Below, one piece after another: positions 55,009 through 63,490 of a DNA stretch of 64,000 nt. This stretch comes from Leptolyngbya sp. Cla-17 (GTDB taxonomy: Bacteria > Cyanobacteriota > Cyanobacteriia > Leptolyngbyales > Leptolyngbyaceae): the NCBI RefSeq assembly GCF_016807185.1, contig NZ_JAEVYN010000005.1:1-64000 (forward strand), written 5' to 3'. Numbering within the stretch: position 1 is the stretch's first letter; every line of letters begins with the position of its first letter. The position numbers were made by a program, and so were the translations under genes. Below the pieces are notes generated by a model. It was not told the origin of the DNA. It did not search any database and saw nothing but the letters and a program-made list of their open reading frames with translations.

Positions 55009-55075
55009 TTCACGGGAACTTTACGGAACTTTCACGATAACTTCAGTGAATCTACACGGGAGCTTCACTGAATCT
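55009..55075. promoter_or_regulatory. 11-bp-phased TT(C/T)A(C/G) direct repeats
   Basis: TTCAC 55009, TTTAC 55020, TTCAC 55031, TTCAG 55042 and TTCAC 55064 are spaced 11, 11, 11 and 22 bp. They lie 100-165 bp upstream of the PEP-CTERM start (minus strand) and match the arrays at 14005 and 17688. Confidence 0.6.
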
Positions 55076-55236
55076 ACATCCTGCTGAAGAACTGTATTGA
55101 CCGTCGCTGCTGATGTGTTTACGGATACGACTATGCTCCCTGCAAAAAGCTGTCAGCGTGATTATTAATAGCTTTACGCGTCTCTCTGGTCAGAAGTCGC
55201 TCGTGGTTTTAGAGAGCAGTGGAACGGTAAATGCAC

Positions 55237-55373
55237 TTAAGGCTCCTCCAATGAATTGCGCAGCATCCTCAATTCGCCTCTAGAAACCACCTCTGGTACT
55301 GCGAAAGAATAACGTCCCAGCATGTGGATATGCCCATAAATTAACGGAGATAGTCGAGCCACGTCAGCATCCA
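55237..55373 (-). pseudogene. Tn3-family transposase C-terminus
   Basis: Read leftward it gives DADVARLSPLIYGHIHMLGRYSFAVPEVVSRGELRMLRN, ending at a stop (55237-55239). This is the extreme C-terminus of Tn3 TnpA. It starts exactly at the outer end of miniature element copy B, which therefore was inserted into, or formed from, a tnpA gene. It could be the missing end of the fragment at 7558. Confidence 0.8.
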
Positions 55374-55623
55374 GGACCAGCGGGCGCATCCTTGCAGAAA
55401 GTTACGGTTTCGATGTGTCAGGAAACTTAGAGCTGACCATGTAACCTGATTTTGATTTCTTGATGAGTTTTCTTGTGCTGATAAAGACCTTATTGCGGCG
55501 AAAAGCTCGGCACAAAGAAAACGGTCGTTTTTCTAGCGGTTGCCTTTATGGGAAATGAAAGTATTGCAGGAGAAGGATTTTGGCCAAAACCGTAACTTTC
55601 TGTTCAAATGCGCCCGCTGGTCC
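55374..55623. mobile_element. Tn3-derived miniature element (TIME-like), copy B
   Basis: 250 bp with 38-bp inverted ends GGACCAGCGGGCGCATC… and …TGCGCCCGCTGGTCC; inverted relative to copy A with strongly similar interior (e.g. CTTAGAGCTGACCATGTAACC). No coding capacity. No clear target duplication. Confidence 0.82.
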
Positions 55624-55742
55624 TTTTAGCGGTTGCTTTACTTGGGTGCCTGATGGCTTAAACTGTCCCGTTTTGAGCCATAAATGGGACACTTCAAATT
55701 GCGAAGAACGATTTTGCGCCGTTTCAGGCTTCTAGTGTTTGA

Positions 55743-56483
55743 TCAACCAGTCGCCGAAAATGGGACAATCGGCGCAGTTGACTCTAAATCCTCAGCAACT
55801 GCACCGATGCGCTCAATTTTGCTGTAAGTGTTGAGTGAGAGAAAGCCAAAGCCAACCTTAGAGGCCACATCTAGAATCGTGTAAAACATCGTTTCAAAGT
55901 CCTGACCGATGGCATCAATGCCGGTGGGAGCCAAAATCCAGACAATCGGGTAAGCCGTCCAAAGCATCAAATGAATAGTAATCAGACGGTTAAAGGCTGT
56001 TTGGGTGCGGGGACGATTGCGCTCAGCCTCGTGCTTGAAGGGCACCAGCAGTAAATAGATCACAGCTAAATATGCAGCAGAGCTGACGACATACCAGATA
56101 TAGTTGATCGGCTTGGGGGAGAGGGTTGCCACTAACCCCGTCGCAATCATAAAAGCATTGGACCCCAGCAAACTGCCCGTTAGAGGAAGACTGGTGCGAC
56201 CCAAAAAGGCAAAAATCAGCAACAGCAGTGGTGTAGACAAAGACCAAGTAATATAGCGAACCCAAACGGTGGGGCGACCATAAACTATGCTCTGCCCCTG
56301 CCCCAAAGCCGTCGCTAAATAAAGAGCGCTGGCAATCAGGCAGATAAAAAAGCTGAGCGTATATAGCTTTCTCCAGCCTTCGGTTTTAGCATTGTGGCTA
56401 CCAAAGCCAAAAAATGTAGCGCCCAGCGCCATGCAAGTTACTCCAATCCAAAGCCAAGTTTGAGCCATAGCAGTTGCAATCAC
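55743..56483 (-). CDS. Halorhodopsin-like light-driven anion pump
   Basis: A seven-helix microbial rhodopsin of 246 aa from GTG 56483 (ATG 56468 is an alternative). Helix C reads R76-Y-I-T79-W-S-L-S83-T-P-L-L-L-L-I90. The proton-acceptor Asp85 and Thr89 of bacteriorhodopsin are T79 and S83, as in halorhodopsins, and the Asp96 position is Ile. Helix G has D205 and the retinal Schiff-base lysine K209 (TILDVASKVGFGF). The T-S start means chloride (perhaps other anions) is pumped inward. Known cyanobacterial halorhodopsins I remember have T-S-D, haloarchaeal ones T-S-A. No retinal-forming dioxygenase gene is adjacent. Confidence 0.9.
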   Translation of the reverse strand: MIATAMAQTWLWIGVTCMALGATFFGFGSHNAKTEGWRKLYTLSFFICLIASALYLATALGQGQSIVYGRPTVWVRYITWSLSTPLLLLIFAFLGRTSLPLTGSLLGSNAFMIATGLVATLSPKPINYIWYVVSSAAYLAVIYLLLVPFKHEAERNRPRTQTAFNRLITIHLMLWTAYPIVWILAPTGIDAIGQDFETMFYTILDVASKVGFGFLSLNTYSKIERIGAVAEDLESTAPIVPFSATG

Positions 56484-56938
56484 CCCAAAAGTTTACCCAT
56501 ACCGTCTCAGACTCACGACTCTGTCTGCATGATTCTAAGGGCAGATTCTTGGGGATAGATTTTGGGATTTGAGTCGTAGCTGATGCGTATCTGTCTCTCG
56601 AATAGCGATTGCTACTGGTTACGATAAGCGAGCAGTTAACTGGGTAGAGGCAGGGTTTATCTTTTGTTGCTTAGCTTTGCACAAATTTCTAGCAGATCAA
56701 TTGGGATATGGAGCAACAGGCGGGTTTTATAAGTTCTACTCATTGGCTGCAGCAGCGTACCACAGACTGATTGGACTACAACTGTAGTAACTTCCACCAA
56801 TAGAGAGATGTCAATATAAGTAAAGCAGGCAATAGTGCAAGGTGTATACAAAATACTACGAAAAAACTGGCATTCGATTTAACTTCTGCCTCAGTTCATC
56901 ATTTCCTTACAGACTAAATTATTCATATCCCATAAGCT
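56484..56938. other. Divergent intergenic region
   Basis: No supported gene. It must hold the promoters of the leftward rhodopsin and the rightward four-gene operon; no operator repeats were recognised. A leftward 64-codon frame at 56657-56851 lacks a ribosome-binding site and family resemblance. Confidence 0.4.
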
Positions 56939-57811
56939 ATGCAAAGCGAAGAATCACGCCCCATTTCTAGCGAAATTTCAGGAGAGAAACTGCCTTATCC
57001 TGCGAGCCAAGCAGACATGGCGCTTCAGCCTGATACCGACTTATCGAGCTATTTACCCGCAGGCAAACTTAGCGGCAAAGTTGCGCTAGTGACAGGGGGT
57101 GATTCGGGAATTGGACGGGCAGTTGCCTTGGCTTTTGCAATGGAAGGGGCAGAGGTTGCCATTTTCTACAACGAGAACGAGGAAGATGCAAACACGACCC
57201 GCACAATGGTCGAGGCTCAAGGGCAGCGCTGTCTTGCGATCAAGGGTGATGTGCGCCACTCGGAAGACTGCCGTCATGCGATCGAGCGGACAGTTGTTGA
57301 ACTAGGCGGACTAAATATTCTCGTTAACAATGCCGCTTATCAAATGGCGCAAAAGAAGTTTGAAGATATTAGTGAAGAACAATTCCGCCGGACTCTTGAA
57401 ACCAATATTTTTGGCTACTTCTACATGGCGCAAGCGGCTCTTCCTTACCTTTCGGCAGAGGATGCGATTATCAATACGGGCAGTATTGTAGGCTTAGTTG
57501 GGAATGAGATGCTGATTGACTATTGCGCCAGCAAGGGAGCAATTCACGCTTTTACAAAAGCACTGGCGTTAAATTTAGCCGATCGCAAAATTCGCGTCAA
57601 CGCCATTGCCCCAGGTCCAGTTTGGACACCCAACATCCCAGCAACAATGCCGATTGAAGAAGTCGAAAACTTTGGGCACGAGGTTGCGTTGGGTCGTCCC
57701 GGTCAACCCGAAGAACTCGCTCCAGCCTATGTATTTTTGGCATCTAAAGACTCTAGTTTCATTACAGGCAGCATTATTGAAGTCACGGGCGGTAAACTGT
57801 CAAGCGGCTAA
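56939..57811 (+). CDS. Short-chain dehydrogenase/reductase (glucose-dehydrogenase-like)
   Basis: 290 aa classical SDR with the ~45-residue N-terminal extension found in YghA-type enzymes. The dinucleotide motif is TGGDSGIGRA, NNAAYQ follows strand 4, and the catalytic set is S (NTGSIVG), Y-x-x-x-K (DYCASKGA). C-terminal PGPVWTP is typical. It oxidises or reduces a sugar or alcohol with NAD(P); substrate unknown. It heads a co-directional operon with a GMC oxidoreductase, GH1-like enzyme and alpha/beta hydrolase. Confidence 0.9.
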   Translation: MQSEESRPISSEISGEKLPYPASQADMALQPDTDLSSYLPAGKLSGKVALVTGGDSGIGRAVALAFAMEGAEVAIFYNENEEDANTTRTMVEAQGQRCLAIKGDVRHSEDCRHAIERTVVELGGLNILVNNAAYQMAQKKFEDISEEQFRRTLETNIFGYFYMAQAALPYLSAEDAIINTGSIVGLVGNEMLIDYCASKGAIHAFTKALALNLADRKIRVNAIAPGPVWTPNIPATMPIEEVENFGHEVALGRPGQPEELAPAYVFLASKDSSFITGSIIEVTGGKLSSG

Positions 57812-57882
57812 CAATTTCAGTGCATTTCTCAGTGTATTAATGAAGGGCAAACTGCTTCAAACAAAATCAACGGAACACATTC

Positions 57883-60114
57883 ATGGAGCAAACCCCTTAC
57901 CCGTCTGGAACAGTTCGCCATCTATTAAGTACTTCACAAGTCACGCCAAAAACTAAGGAAGTTCTTCAGCAAAGGCTGGAAGTATCTGACTCGAAACCCA
58001 GCTTTTTTGATCAAGCATCATTTGCGATTCTTCAAGCTGCTGCCGCTCGGCTGATCCCTCAAGTAGAAGTCGAAGCGATCGCCCTAGCTTTAGCACTCGA
58101 TCAACGGTTGGCAACAGGAATCGGGGACGGTTGGCGTTATGACACAGTGCCGCCTGACTCCAAAGCCCATCAATTGGGATTGCAAGGGCTAGAAGAGAGT
58201 GCGCGATCTCTCTTTGGCAAAGGATTTATATCTTTAAATGAGGCTGAACAAGATGCGGTGCTGCAAGCAGTTCAGCAAGCAAAAGCACCGGGAACAACTT
58301 GGGAGACGCTCCCTAGCGATCTATATTTTGAAGAGTTGCTGGTTGAACTAACGGAGGCATACTATAGCCACCCATTAGCGCAAGAAGCAATTGGCTATGT
58401 AGGTATGGCAGATGCTCACGGCTGGCAGGCGATCGGGCTAAACCAGTTAGAGCCTTGGGAGCCTCAGACACTCACCGATGTAGTCGATATCGACACAAAG
58501 ATAGATTCAAAGGCAGAGCAAATTCCCCCGATTTCTACTCCTTCACATCCGGTAACACCCCCGATTGTCTATTCTCTCGATCACCCGGTCGATGCGGTTG
58601 TCGTTGGTACAGGTGCAGGAGGTGCGCCGCTGTTAGCTCGTCTGGCACAAGCAGGTCTGTCGGTTGTGGCACTAGAAGCCGGAGAATTCTGGAATCCGGC
58701 ACAAGATTTTGCCACGGATGAGAGATCGCAATCCAAGCTGTTTTGGACAGACGAGCGATTGAGTGCAGGAGAAGACGCGATCGCCTTTGGCAACAACAAT
58801 TCAGGCATTGGCGTAGGCGGTTCGACTCTGCACTACACTGCATATGTGCCGCGACCGCAACCCGATGATTTTCATCTGCATCGTGATTTTGGCGTGGGAA
58901 TAGACTGGTGCTTGAGCTACGCAGATTTGCAGCCTTACTACGAAGAAGTCGAAGGTTTTTTAGGTGTATCGGGAGCATCACCTTATCCTTGGGAACCCGA
59001 TCGCGCTCCCTATCCGCTTCCACCTCTACCGCTTAACGGCGCGGCGCAACTAATGCAGCGGGGCTGTCAAGCTCTGGGCATTCGGACTGCTCCGGCTGCG
59101 AATGCTGCCCTTTCTGCGCCTTACTTTCAGCCCGGAGTCGGTTGGCGATCGGCTTGTACCAATCGCGGATTTTGTCAGGTAGGATGCAGCGTCGGCGCAA
59201 AAGCCAGCATGGATGTTACGTTTATTCCACTCGCCCTTCAGCACGGGGCAGAAGTGCGATCACGTTGCTTTGTCACTCGCCTAGAAACCGATGCGAGTGG
59301 TCAGATTACGGCAGTCGTGTATGTGCAGGAAGGACAGGAAAAACGTCAGCCCTGTCGATCGCTCTTCTTATGTGCGGGAGCGATCGAAACGCCGCGCCTA
59401 TTGTTGCTCAACAGCCTGGCAAACTCCAGCGGTCAGGTTGGGCGCAACTTTATGGCGCATCCAGGGGTACAGGTGTGGGGACAGTTTCCTGAAGATATTC
59501 GTCCTTATAAGGGCATTCCGGGCGGGCTGATTTCTGAAGACACGCACCGCCCTCAAGACGCTGATTTTGCGGGAGGATATCTGTTGCAGAGTATTGGCGT
59601 AATGCCCGTCACCTATGCCTCCCAGCTTGCACGGGGATCGGGACTGTGGGGCGATCGCCTCCGTTCTCATATGTTTGGCTACAATCACACGGCAGGCATC
59701 AATATTCTGGGTGAATGTTTACCCTACGAATACAACTACCTGGAATTATCGGATGAGAAAGACGATCGCGGACTGCCCAAACCGCGCGTCCACTTTACCA
59801 ATGGTGAAAACGAGCGGCGGATGAATGCCCACGCTGAAGCCTTGATGCGTCAAATCTGGTCAGCCGCAGGTGCAGAAAGTTTATGGACTTTTTCGCGGAA
59901 TGCTCACACGATTGGCACTTGTCGCATGGGAACTGATCCGACTCAAGCTGTGGTTGATCCAGACGGGCGATCGTTCGATGTACCCAACCTTTACATCATG
60001 GACAACTCCATTTTTCCGAGTGCTTTGAGCGTGAATCCGGCTTTAACGCTGATGGCGCTGTCGTTACGAGTTGCCGATCGCTTTTTGCAACAAGCTCAAC
60101 CAGGAGAACAATAA
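57883..60114 (+). CDS. GMC oxidoreductase with N-terminal gluconate-2-dehydrogenase subunit-3-like domain
   Basis: 743 aa. Residues ~30-180 resemble gluconate 2-dehydrogenase subunit 3 (FAILQAAAARLIPQ … LEESARSLFGKGF … LVELTEAYYSHP), normally a separate subunit. The GMC flavoprotein part then begins with the FAD motif VVVGTGAGGAPLLARLAQAG and ends with TIGTCRMGTDP and NPALTLMALSLRVAD, the usual GMC C-terminal signature. This fused form oxidises a sugar or polyol and passes electrons to a cytochrome or quinone; there is no visible signal peptide. Seventy-one bp after the SDR gene. ATG 57883 is chosen as the first codon of the domain. Confidence 0.88.
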   Translation: MEQTPYPSGTVRHLLSTSQVTPKTKEVLQQRLEVSDSKPSFFDQASFAILQAAAARLIPQVEVEAIALALALDQRLATGIGDGWRYDTVPPDSKAHQLGLQGLEESARSLFGKGFISLNEAEQDAVLQAVQQAKAPGTTWETLPSDLYFEELLVELTEAYYSHPLAQEAIGYVGMADAHGWQAIGLNQLEPWEPQTLTDVVDIDTKIDSKAEQIPPISTPSHPVTPPIVYSLDHPVDAVVVGTGAGGAPLLARLAQAGLSVVALEAGEFWNPAQDFATDERSQSKLFWTDERLSAGEDAIAFGNNNSGIGVGGSTLHYTAYVPRPQPDDFHLHRDFGVGIDWCLSYADLQPYYEEVEGFLGVSGASPYPWEPDRAPYPLPPLPLNGAAQLMQRGCQALGIRTAPAANAALSAPYFQPGVGWRSACTNRGFCQVGCSVGAKASMDVTFIPLALQHGAEVRSRCFVTRLETDASGQITAVVYVQEGQEKRQPCRSLFLCAGAIETPRLLLLNSLANSSGQVGRNFMAHPGVQVWGQFPEDIRPYKGIPGGLISEDTHRPQDADFAGGYLLQSIGVMPVTYASQLARGSGLWGDRLRSHMFGYNHTAGINILGECLPYEYNYLELSDEKDDRGLPKPRVHFTNGENERRMNAHAEALMRQIWSAAGAESLWTFSRNAHTIGTCRMGTDPTQAVVDPDGRSFDVPNLYIMDNSIFPSALSVNPALTLMALSLRVADRFLQQAQPGEQ

Positions 60115-61452
60115 GTGGCGCAAGGATTTCTCGATCTAATTCAGCAGCGATATCACAACGGTCAATATCCGGGTGATAGACAGGGCGGCGCAGCAGGTTC
60201 GACTGGAAGCGGACTTCCCAGCCACAAACCAGGGAATTTCATGTTCGCTACCGGAATCGAGTGTTCTTATCCGACAATCAATCAGGGGCGCACCCGCCGC
60301 GACCAGCTTGCAGAATGCGGGCACTATCAGCACTGGCGCAAAGATTTGCAGCTTGTAAAAGATTTGGGACTGGGGGTGTTGCGCTACGGTTTGCCCTATC
60401 ACCAGATTCACATGGGGGCAGGACGCTATGACTGGAGTTTTGCCGATGACGTGATGCAGGAAATGCGGCGATTGGAGATTACTCCGATTCTGGATTTGCT
60501 GCACTTTGGCGTTCCCGATTGGTTGGGCAACTTCCAAAACCCCGAACTGCCAATTCACTTTGCCGACTACTGCGCTGCGGTTGCCGATCGCTATCCCTGG
60601 GTGCGCTACTATACGCCCGTCAATGAGATTTATATTACGGCGCGTGTCAGTGCCAAAGACGGACTTTGGAATGAGCAGTTGAAAGACGATCGCGCCTTCG
60701 TAACGGCAATGAAGCACATTGTCGCTGCCAGCATTTTGGGGACTCAGCGCATTGCCGAATGCCGTCCCGATCTAGTCGTCATCCAAAGTGAAAGCGCCGA
60801 ATACACGCACGAAGCCTGCGCGGTGCAATCGCGGGAAGTGAAGCTGCTCAATAGTCTTCGCTTTCTCTCACTCGATTTGCTGTATGCCATGCCGCCCGAT
60901 GCTCATGTCTGTATGTACCTGCTGGATAACGGACTCACCCGTGAAGAATTTGATTGGTTTATGGTAGGTGAACCGCCCGGATTTCAAGTCATGGGCAACG
61001 ACTACTACGGACGCAACGAACGCATCATGCTCGCAGACGGCAGCATTTGCCAGGGCGAAGACACATTGGGCTGGTATCAAATTACCCGCGAGTATTACGA
61101 TCGCTACCGCAAACCCGTCATGCACACTGAAACCAACGTTTTTGATGCCGAAAAAGCTCCCTGCTGGCTCTGGAAGCAGTGGGTCAATATTCTACGAATG
61201 CGGCAAGATGGCGTTCCTGTCCTCGGCTTCACCTGGTACAGCCTCACCGATCAGATTGATTGGGATATTGAACTCGCAGAGGTTAAAGGAACGGTGAACG
61301 CCTGCGGTCTGTATGACCTTGACCGCAACCCCCGACCCGTTGCCCAGGCATACCACGACTTGCTGAAGGAATTTGGTCAAATTACGATCGTCCCGCACGG
61401 GGAAATGTTTGAGGTTACAAACGAGCCAGCCATGCTCAAGGTGGAGATTTAA
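60115..61452 (+). CDS. GH1-like beta-glycosidase family protein
   Basis: 445 aa from a GTG that follows the previous stop without gap (TAAGTG), so translation is coupled. The (beta/alpha)8 barrel has YTPVNEIYI with the acid/base Glu and MHTETNVFD with the probable nucleophile Glu, replacing the usual ITENG. FATGIECSYPTI and RYGLPYHQIHMGAGRYDWSF fit family-1 glycosidases. Cyanobacteria often carry this gene beside a GMC oxidoreductase. It probably hydrolyses a small beta-glycoside; the substrate is unknown. Confidence 0.85.
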   Translation: MAQGFLDLIQQRYHNGQYPGDRQGGAAGSTGSGLPSHKPGNFMFATGIECSYPTINQGRTRRDQLAECGHYQHWRKDLQLVKDLGLGVLRYGLPYHQIHMGAGRYDWSFADDVMQEMRRLEITPILDLLHFGVPDWLGNFQNPELPIHFADYCAAVADRYPWVRYYTPVNEIYITARVSAKDGLWNEQLKDDRAFVTAMKHIVAASILGTQRIAECRPDLVVIQSESAEYTHEACAVQSREVKLLNSLRFLSLDLLYAMPPDAHVCMYLLDNGLTREEFDWFMVGEPPGFQVMGNDYYGRNERIMLADGSICQGEDTLGWYQITREYYDRYRKPVMHTETNVFDAEKAPCWLWKQWVNILRMRQDGVPVLGFTWYSLTDQIDWDIELAEVKGTVNACGLYDLDRNPRPVAQAYHDLLKEFGQITIVPHGEMFEVTNEPAMLKVEI

Positions 61453-61455
61453 CCC

Positions 61456-62217
61456 GTGCAGCACATCGTCAACGGCACAAAACTAAATGTCTTGGAGCAA
61501 GGTGAGGGAAACCCAGCGTTAGTGTTTCTACACTACTTTGGCGGTTCAGCAAACTTCTGGACAGAAGTAATCGCGCAACTCCGGCACGAATGTCACTGCA
61601 TCGCCCTCGATCTGCCTGGCTTCGGTGAGTCTGAACCGATCGCAGGCAACACCGTAAAAGATATGGCAACCTGTGTTTTGGCTTTGGTAGAGCAGCTTCA
61701 GCTCAAGCAATACATTCTGGTCGGTCACTCAATGGGCGGTAAAGTTGCTCTGGCAATCGCAGCCACTCAAATCGCTCAGCTAAAATCACTGGTGCTGTTG
61801 GCTCCTTCACCCCCAACTCCAGAACCGATGGAGGACGCAGAACGATCGCACCTTCTACAAACCGGGGGCGATCGAGCCGCAGCAGAGAAAACTGTCCGCA
61901 AAATCACGGCTCATTCACTACCTGATCGCTTATTCAATCGCGTCATTCAAGACAATATTCATAGTTCTCCTGCCGCGTGGCGAGCCTGGTTGGAGTGCGG
62001 CAGTCGCGAGGATATTTCTGCCCAAATGTCTAGAATTGCAGTTCCAGTTTTAATCGTAGCTGGCGCGGAAGATCCGGTTATGTCCAAAGATATGCTTCAG
62101 CAAGAAGTGGTCGATCGGCTTGCAATCGCTCGCCTGGTGGTTGTGTCGCAGGTCGGGCATTTGCTGCCGATCGAAAATCCTCAGGCTGTCAGCGAATTGA
62201 TTCAATTGACGATCTGA
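61456..62217 (+). CDS. Alpha/beta-hydrolase
   Basis: 253 aa from GTG 61456, three bases after the preceding stop. The catalytic triad is visible: Ser in VGHSMGGKVAL, Asp in VAGAEDPVM, His in VVSQVGHLLPI; the oxyanion region is LHYFGGSANFW. It is the last gene of the operon and probably cleaves an ester or lactone produced by upstream enzymes (the SDR/GMC pair would make lactones from sugars). Confidence 0.88.
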   Translation: MQHIVNGTKLNVLEQGEGNPALVFLHYFGGSANFWTEVIAQLRHECHCIALDLPGFGESEPIAGNTVKDMATCVLALVEQLQLKQYILVGHSMGGKVALAIAATQIAQLKSLVLLAPSPPTPEPMEDAERSHLLQTGGDRAAAEKTVRKITAHSLPDRLFNRVIQDNIHSSPAAWRAWLECGSREDISAQMSRIAVPVLIVAGAEDPVMSKDMLQQEVVDRLAIARLVVVSQVGHLLPIENPQAVSELIQLTI

Positions 62218-62244
62218 GTCGGCTCCTATATCCAAAGTAGGTTG

Positions 62245-62493
62245 ATGCAGCATAAAGGCAGTCCTAGGGTTAAAGGGTATATGTTAGAAGCTATGCAAGT
62301 ACTGACTAATTGGGCATTAGGACAGGATGAAATCTATGGAGTCTGGGCTTTTTGTGATGTTGAAAATGCTGCATCGGCACGAGTGATGGAGAAAGTTGGA
62401 ATGCAGAGAGAAGGTATGTTGAAGCGTTGGTTCATTCACCCTAATATTTCTAAAGAGCCACGAGACTGTTATTGCTATGCAATCAGCAAGTAA
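62245..62493 (+). pseudogene. GNAT acetyltransferase (RimJ/RimL type), N-terminus missing
   Basis: The 82 residues fit the second half of a RimL-like acetyltransferase: GYMLEAMQVLTNWALGQ (motif A helix), VWAFCDVENAASARVMEKVGMQREGML (motif B) and HPNISKEPRDCYCYAI. The first ~85 residues are absent; there is no good ribosome-binding site. An attC-like hairpin follows 33 bp after the stop. Confidence 0.75.
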
Positions 62494-62525
62494 GCTCCAA
62501 AAGCAGCAAATGGTGAGCAATCGCG

Positions 62526-62611
62526 GCATAACACCGCAATGCACCGAAACTCTGAAGTATGCTGGGGGCTAGCGAAGATTATCTGCGTCCGATGCATTGC
62601 GAACGTTATCT
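62526..62611 (+). repeat. attC-like imperfect palindrome after a GNAT fragment
   Basis: Outer boxes ATAAC (62528) and GTTAT (62605-62609) enclose inner boxes GCAATGCACCG and its near-complement CGATGCATTGC (one mismatch), with a ~45-base middle. The layout box-spacer-box / box-spacer-box is that of integron attC sites, and acetyltransferases are common cassette genes. No integron integrase is in the window. Confidence 0.5.
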
Positions 62612-62637
62612 GTAAAACAAACGACCGTTTGTTTTAC
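62612..62637. repeat. 12-bp perfect palindrome
   Basis: GTAAAACAAACG, two bases, then the exact complement CGTTTGTTTTAC. It directly follows the attC-like site and precedes a transposase scar. Confidence 0.7.
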
Positions 62638-62867
62638 GGTTGGGGTTTGTCAGGGTAAAGTAGCGTTTCAGCCTCCAAACTCTGTAAAACAACTTGTCAA
62701 TCAATCTATGTATCAAAATAGGGCGGGCGCGACGAGTTTTGATACAGTTGTAGCATTGCAAGTTTCTCGCTGCCATGTTGATTGGGTACGAACGGGTTTC
62801 AACAGATGATCAAAATTTGGCGTTACAACATGACGCGCTGCAAACGGCGGGGTGTGACAAACAGGAC

Positions 62868-63190
62868 TTACGCAAGAGTCATTTGAACAGATGGATGCTT
62901 GAGTTGGGCAATCAAGTAATCTGAGAGCATTCCCTCCCTGCTTAATCTGATAAACCGTTCTACTGGTCTGATAAGCGATCGCTTTGAGGCGACTCCAAAC
63001 GAGCAAGGCACAGGCAATATGATTGCGCTGAATCCGCGCTTTGCGGCATTGACACGCTTCCACGCCAGTCAACTGCTTGAGTTCGCGGTGAAACTCCTCA
63101 ATCTTTCAACGGATGCCACACTCATCTTGTACCGCATCCGTAGAAGATTGAGTTAAGTCGTTTGTGACGACAAACTCTGTCATCCTGCTT
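62868..63190 (-). pseudogene. IS701-like transposase remnant
   Basis: Read leftward it contains the conserved C-terminal region KIEEFHRELKQLTGVEACQCRKARIQRNHIACALLVW … YQIKQGG, with a TGA upstream of KIEEFH and a later frameshift before LKHPSVQMTLA and stop (62868-62870). This fits IS701/IS4-like transposases of cyanobacteria. Two disruptions show it is dead. 62638-62867 holds no other gene. Confidence 0.7.
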
Positions 63191-63226
63191 TATCTGCTGG
63201 TATTTCGCGTTAACGTACTGTTGCAA

Positions 63227-63450
63227 TCACAGTTCTGAGATTTGCAGGGCACGGGCAATTCCTGCTAACGACAACTTTTCTAGAAGCAATCGGTCAATGA
63301 TGCCTTTAGTTTCCTCGCCAATCATCCGCCATTGCGGATTTTCAACAAATTGCCGTCCACAATCTCGACATTTATGATTTTGCTTCTGATGTCGGGTTCG
63401 ACCGTTTCTCATCACAGAGTTAGACAACAGCTTGGACAGACAGGCAGAGC
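63227..63450 (-). pseudogene. IS1-like InsA N-terminal remnant
   Basis: LSNSVMRNGRTRHQKQNHKCRDCGRQFVENPQW with CxxC, then an HTH (GIIDRLLLEKLSLAGIARALQIS) resembles IS1/ISY-type InsA proteins. The first zinc-finger CPSC pair is in another frame, and the catalytic part is missing. Confidence 0.65.
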
Positions 63451-63490
63451 GGTAGACATGAAAACAAATAACGTTAGAATCACAGCACCG

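Noticed and set aside
56657..56851. 64-codon leftward frame in the promoter region of rhodopsin and SDR
   Set aside because: No ribosome-binding site, no family; probably chance.
59398..59688. Open frames antisense to the GMC gene
   Set aside because: Codon-bias shadows without motifs.
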